Assembly (NCBI GenBank): GCA_003232965.1
Contig: QIKG01000258.1
Coordinates: 1-5,205 of the forward strand
Direction: 5' to 3'
DNA: 5,205 nt
From: Oceanospirillales bacterium
Lineage (GTDB): Bacteria; Pseudomonadota; Gammaproteobacteria; Xanthomonadales; SZUA-36
Of the stretch, positions 4,505 to 5,205 are shown in pieces (the first letter of the stretch is position 1; each line of letters starts with the position of its first letter). Position numbers and translations under genes: made by a program. The notes beneath the pieces are model-generated. The model was not told the origin of the DNA. It saw only the letters and a program-made list of their open reading frames with translations, and ran no database searches.

Positions 4505-4534
4505 GAGCATTTTGGAAATTGGTGTGTATTGCGC

Positions 4535-4978
4535 ATGAAAACGGCATTGCCACTAGTATTAGCCCAGTTCATCGCTACTTTGGTAGCGGCGTTGCTTGGC
4601 TTATTCGCAAATCCAGTTACTGCTTATTCATTGCTGGCGGGAGGCTTGGTTTGTGTTTTGCCAAATACCTGGTTTGCGAGCAGCCTGTATTTGCAGTCGC
4701 GCCAGAGCAGTGGCGACCCGGAGCAAGATGCCGGGCGATTTGTAAGCGCTGCGTATAAAGGTGAGGCAATTAAATTATTGCTGACCGGAGCACTATTTGC
4801 ATTAGTGTTCTCACAGCTGAGACCGATGAATGCGATGGCGGTTTTTGCGGGATATATTATATGTCTGCTGGTTAATCTGGTGGGCTTGAAATTTATAGGT
4901 CGGGACCAGCTTGATGTGGTTCCGCCGACAATAACTGAAAATAACGAAAAAGCCGATCAATCAGTTGATAATCGGTAA
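4535..4978 (+). CDS. atpI: ATP synthase subunit I (AtpI)
   Basis: A 147-residue inner-membrane protein encoded first in the F1Fo ATP synthase operon. In this family it helps c-ring assembly and is not part of the finished enzyme. Four membrane helices are visible at about residues 5-22, 29-47, 77-93 and 98-117. The family signature GGLVCVLPN (36-44) ends helix two, and YKGEAIKLLLT (74-84) opens helix three; these match gammaproteobacterial AtpI. The C-terminal tail after residue 122 (RDQLDVVPPTITENNEKADQ) is polar and longer than in the relatives I recall. The ATG at 4535 is preferred; TTG at 4529 adds only two residues. Neither has a strong Shine-Dalgarno (GGAA 4514-4517 is the nearest), so translation may be low, as expected for AtpI. 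The next gene starts 17 bases after its stop. Confidence 0.93.
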   Translation: MKTALPLVLAQFIATLVAALLGLFANPVTAYSLLAGGLVCVLPNTWFASSLYLQSRQSSGDPEQDAGRFVSAAYKGEAIKLLLTGALFALVFSQLRPMNAMAVFAGYIICLLVNLVGLKFIGRDQLDVVPPTITENNEKADQSVDNR

Positions 4979-4995
4979 TTGGGTAAGCAACGAGC

Positions 4996-5205
4996 ATGGC
5001 TAGCGAAAACGGCACATTGACATCCGGCGAGTATATTCGCCATCACTTGACCAACCTGACCTACGGACAAAACCCCGACGGTAGCTGGAGCTTTGCTGAA
5101 AATGCAGAGTTTTTGGGCGATTCATGTCGACACCATGTTCTGGTCATTTTTTCTGGGTGCGATTTTCTGCTGGGTGTTCCGCCGGGTAGCGAAAAAAGCT
5201 GAGGC
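4996..5205 (+). CDS. atpB: ATP synthase Fo subunit a, N-terminal part, with an apparent frameshift (3' end outside window)
   Basis: Subunit a forms the proton channel beside the c-ring. The start MASENGTLTSGEYIRHHLTN followed by LTYGQNPDGSWSFAENAE is the typical gammaproteobacterial N-terminus. The frame then leaves the family and stops at TGA 5200-5202. The next frame, entered at the T5 run 5110-5114, reads FWAIHVDTMFWSFFLGAIF and then CWVFRRVAKKAEA to the window end, which is the expected continuation. Removing one T from the run restores one open frame. Because subunit a is needed for the enzyme, a homopolymer sequencing error is the first explanation; a real mutation or a second intact copy elsewhere is possible. 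The key channel residues lie beyond the window. The start has only a weak ribosome-binding site. Confidence 0.88.

Noticed and set aside
4489..4758. 89-residue frame overlapping atpI
   Set aside because: It overlaps the well-supported AtpI in another frame, and its composition has the look of a shadow reading.
4953..4975. Small imperfect hairpin at the end of atpI
   Set aside because: It is an eight-pair bulged stem inside the coding end with no T tract, and atpB follows closely; not a terminator and probably incidental.

Overview
The window looks like a chromosomal segment from a gammaproteobacterium. It opens inside the 3' part of parB (chromosome partitioning) and closes inside atpB, with atpI just before it. 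In many Gammaproteobacteria the order parA-parB-atpI-atpB is nearly contiguous and close to the replication origin. Here parB and atpI are about 4.1 kb apart. A cassette of unrelated genes in both orientations fills the gap and looks more AT-rich by eye than the flanking genes. The protein style recalls marine groups such as Cellvibrionales, but that placement is an inference.

Layout. (1) 1-377: ParB C-terminal part, + strand. (2) 378-659: gene-poor stretch with a GC-rich hairpin and a short reading frame resembling the tail of a MazF/PemK-type toxin. (3) 660-2377, minus strand: an alpha/beta hydrolase with an N-terminal membrane anchor, then an ECF-type sigma factor, then a two-helix membrane protein whose start overlaps the sigma stop by four bases (ATGA). 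The last two form a tightly coupled pair, and the membrane protein may be the partner or regulator of the sigma factor. (4) 2411-3073, + strand: a short-chain dehydrogenase, divergent from the hydrolase across only 33 bp. (5) 3141-3695, minus strand: a MarR-type repressor with an unusual four-cysteine C-terminal extension. It diverges from a 59-residue single-helix protein at 3780-3959. Their intergenic region is compact: a perfect 12-bp palindrome holds a -35-like hexamer that reads the same on both strands, with a -10-like hexamer 17 bp away on each side. (6) 3960-4534: 575 bp without a convincing gene, holding several inverted repeats, a repeated 15-bp motif, a candidate atp promoter, a 12-bp tandem repeat (five units) and a hairpin before atpI. 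(7) 4535-5205: atpI and the start of atpB. The atpB frame is broken by what looks like one extra T in a T5 run, a natural or sequencing frameshift.

How the genes may work together. The sigma factor and its membrane partner look like a small envelope-signalling module. The MarR protein probably represses itself and the small membrane protein from one shared operator, perhaps sensing redox or metal state through its cysteines. The hydrolase and the SDR are accessory enzymes of unknown substrate. Nothing in the sequence ties all insert genes into one pathway; they may have accumulated at a tolerant site between two housekeeping loci.
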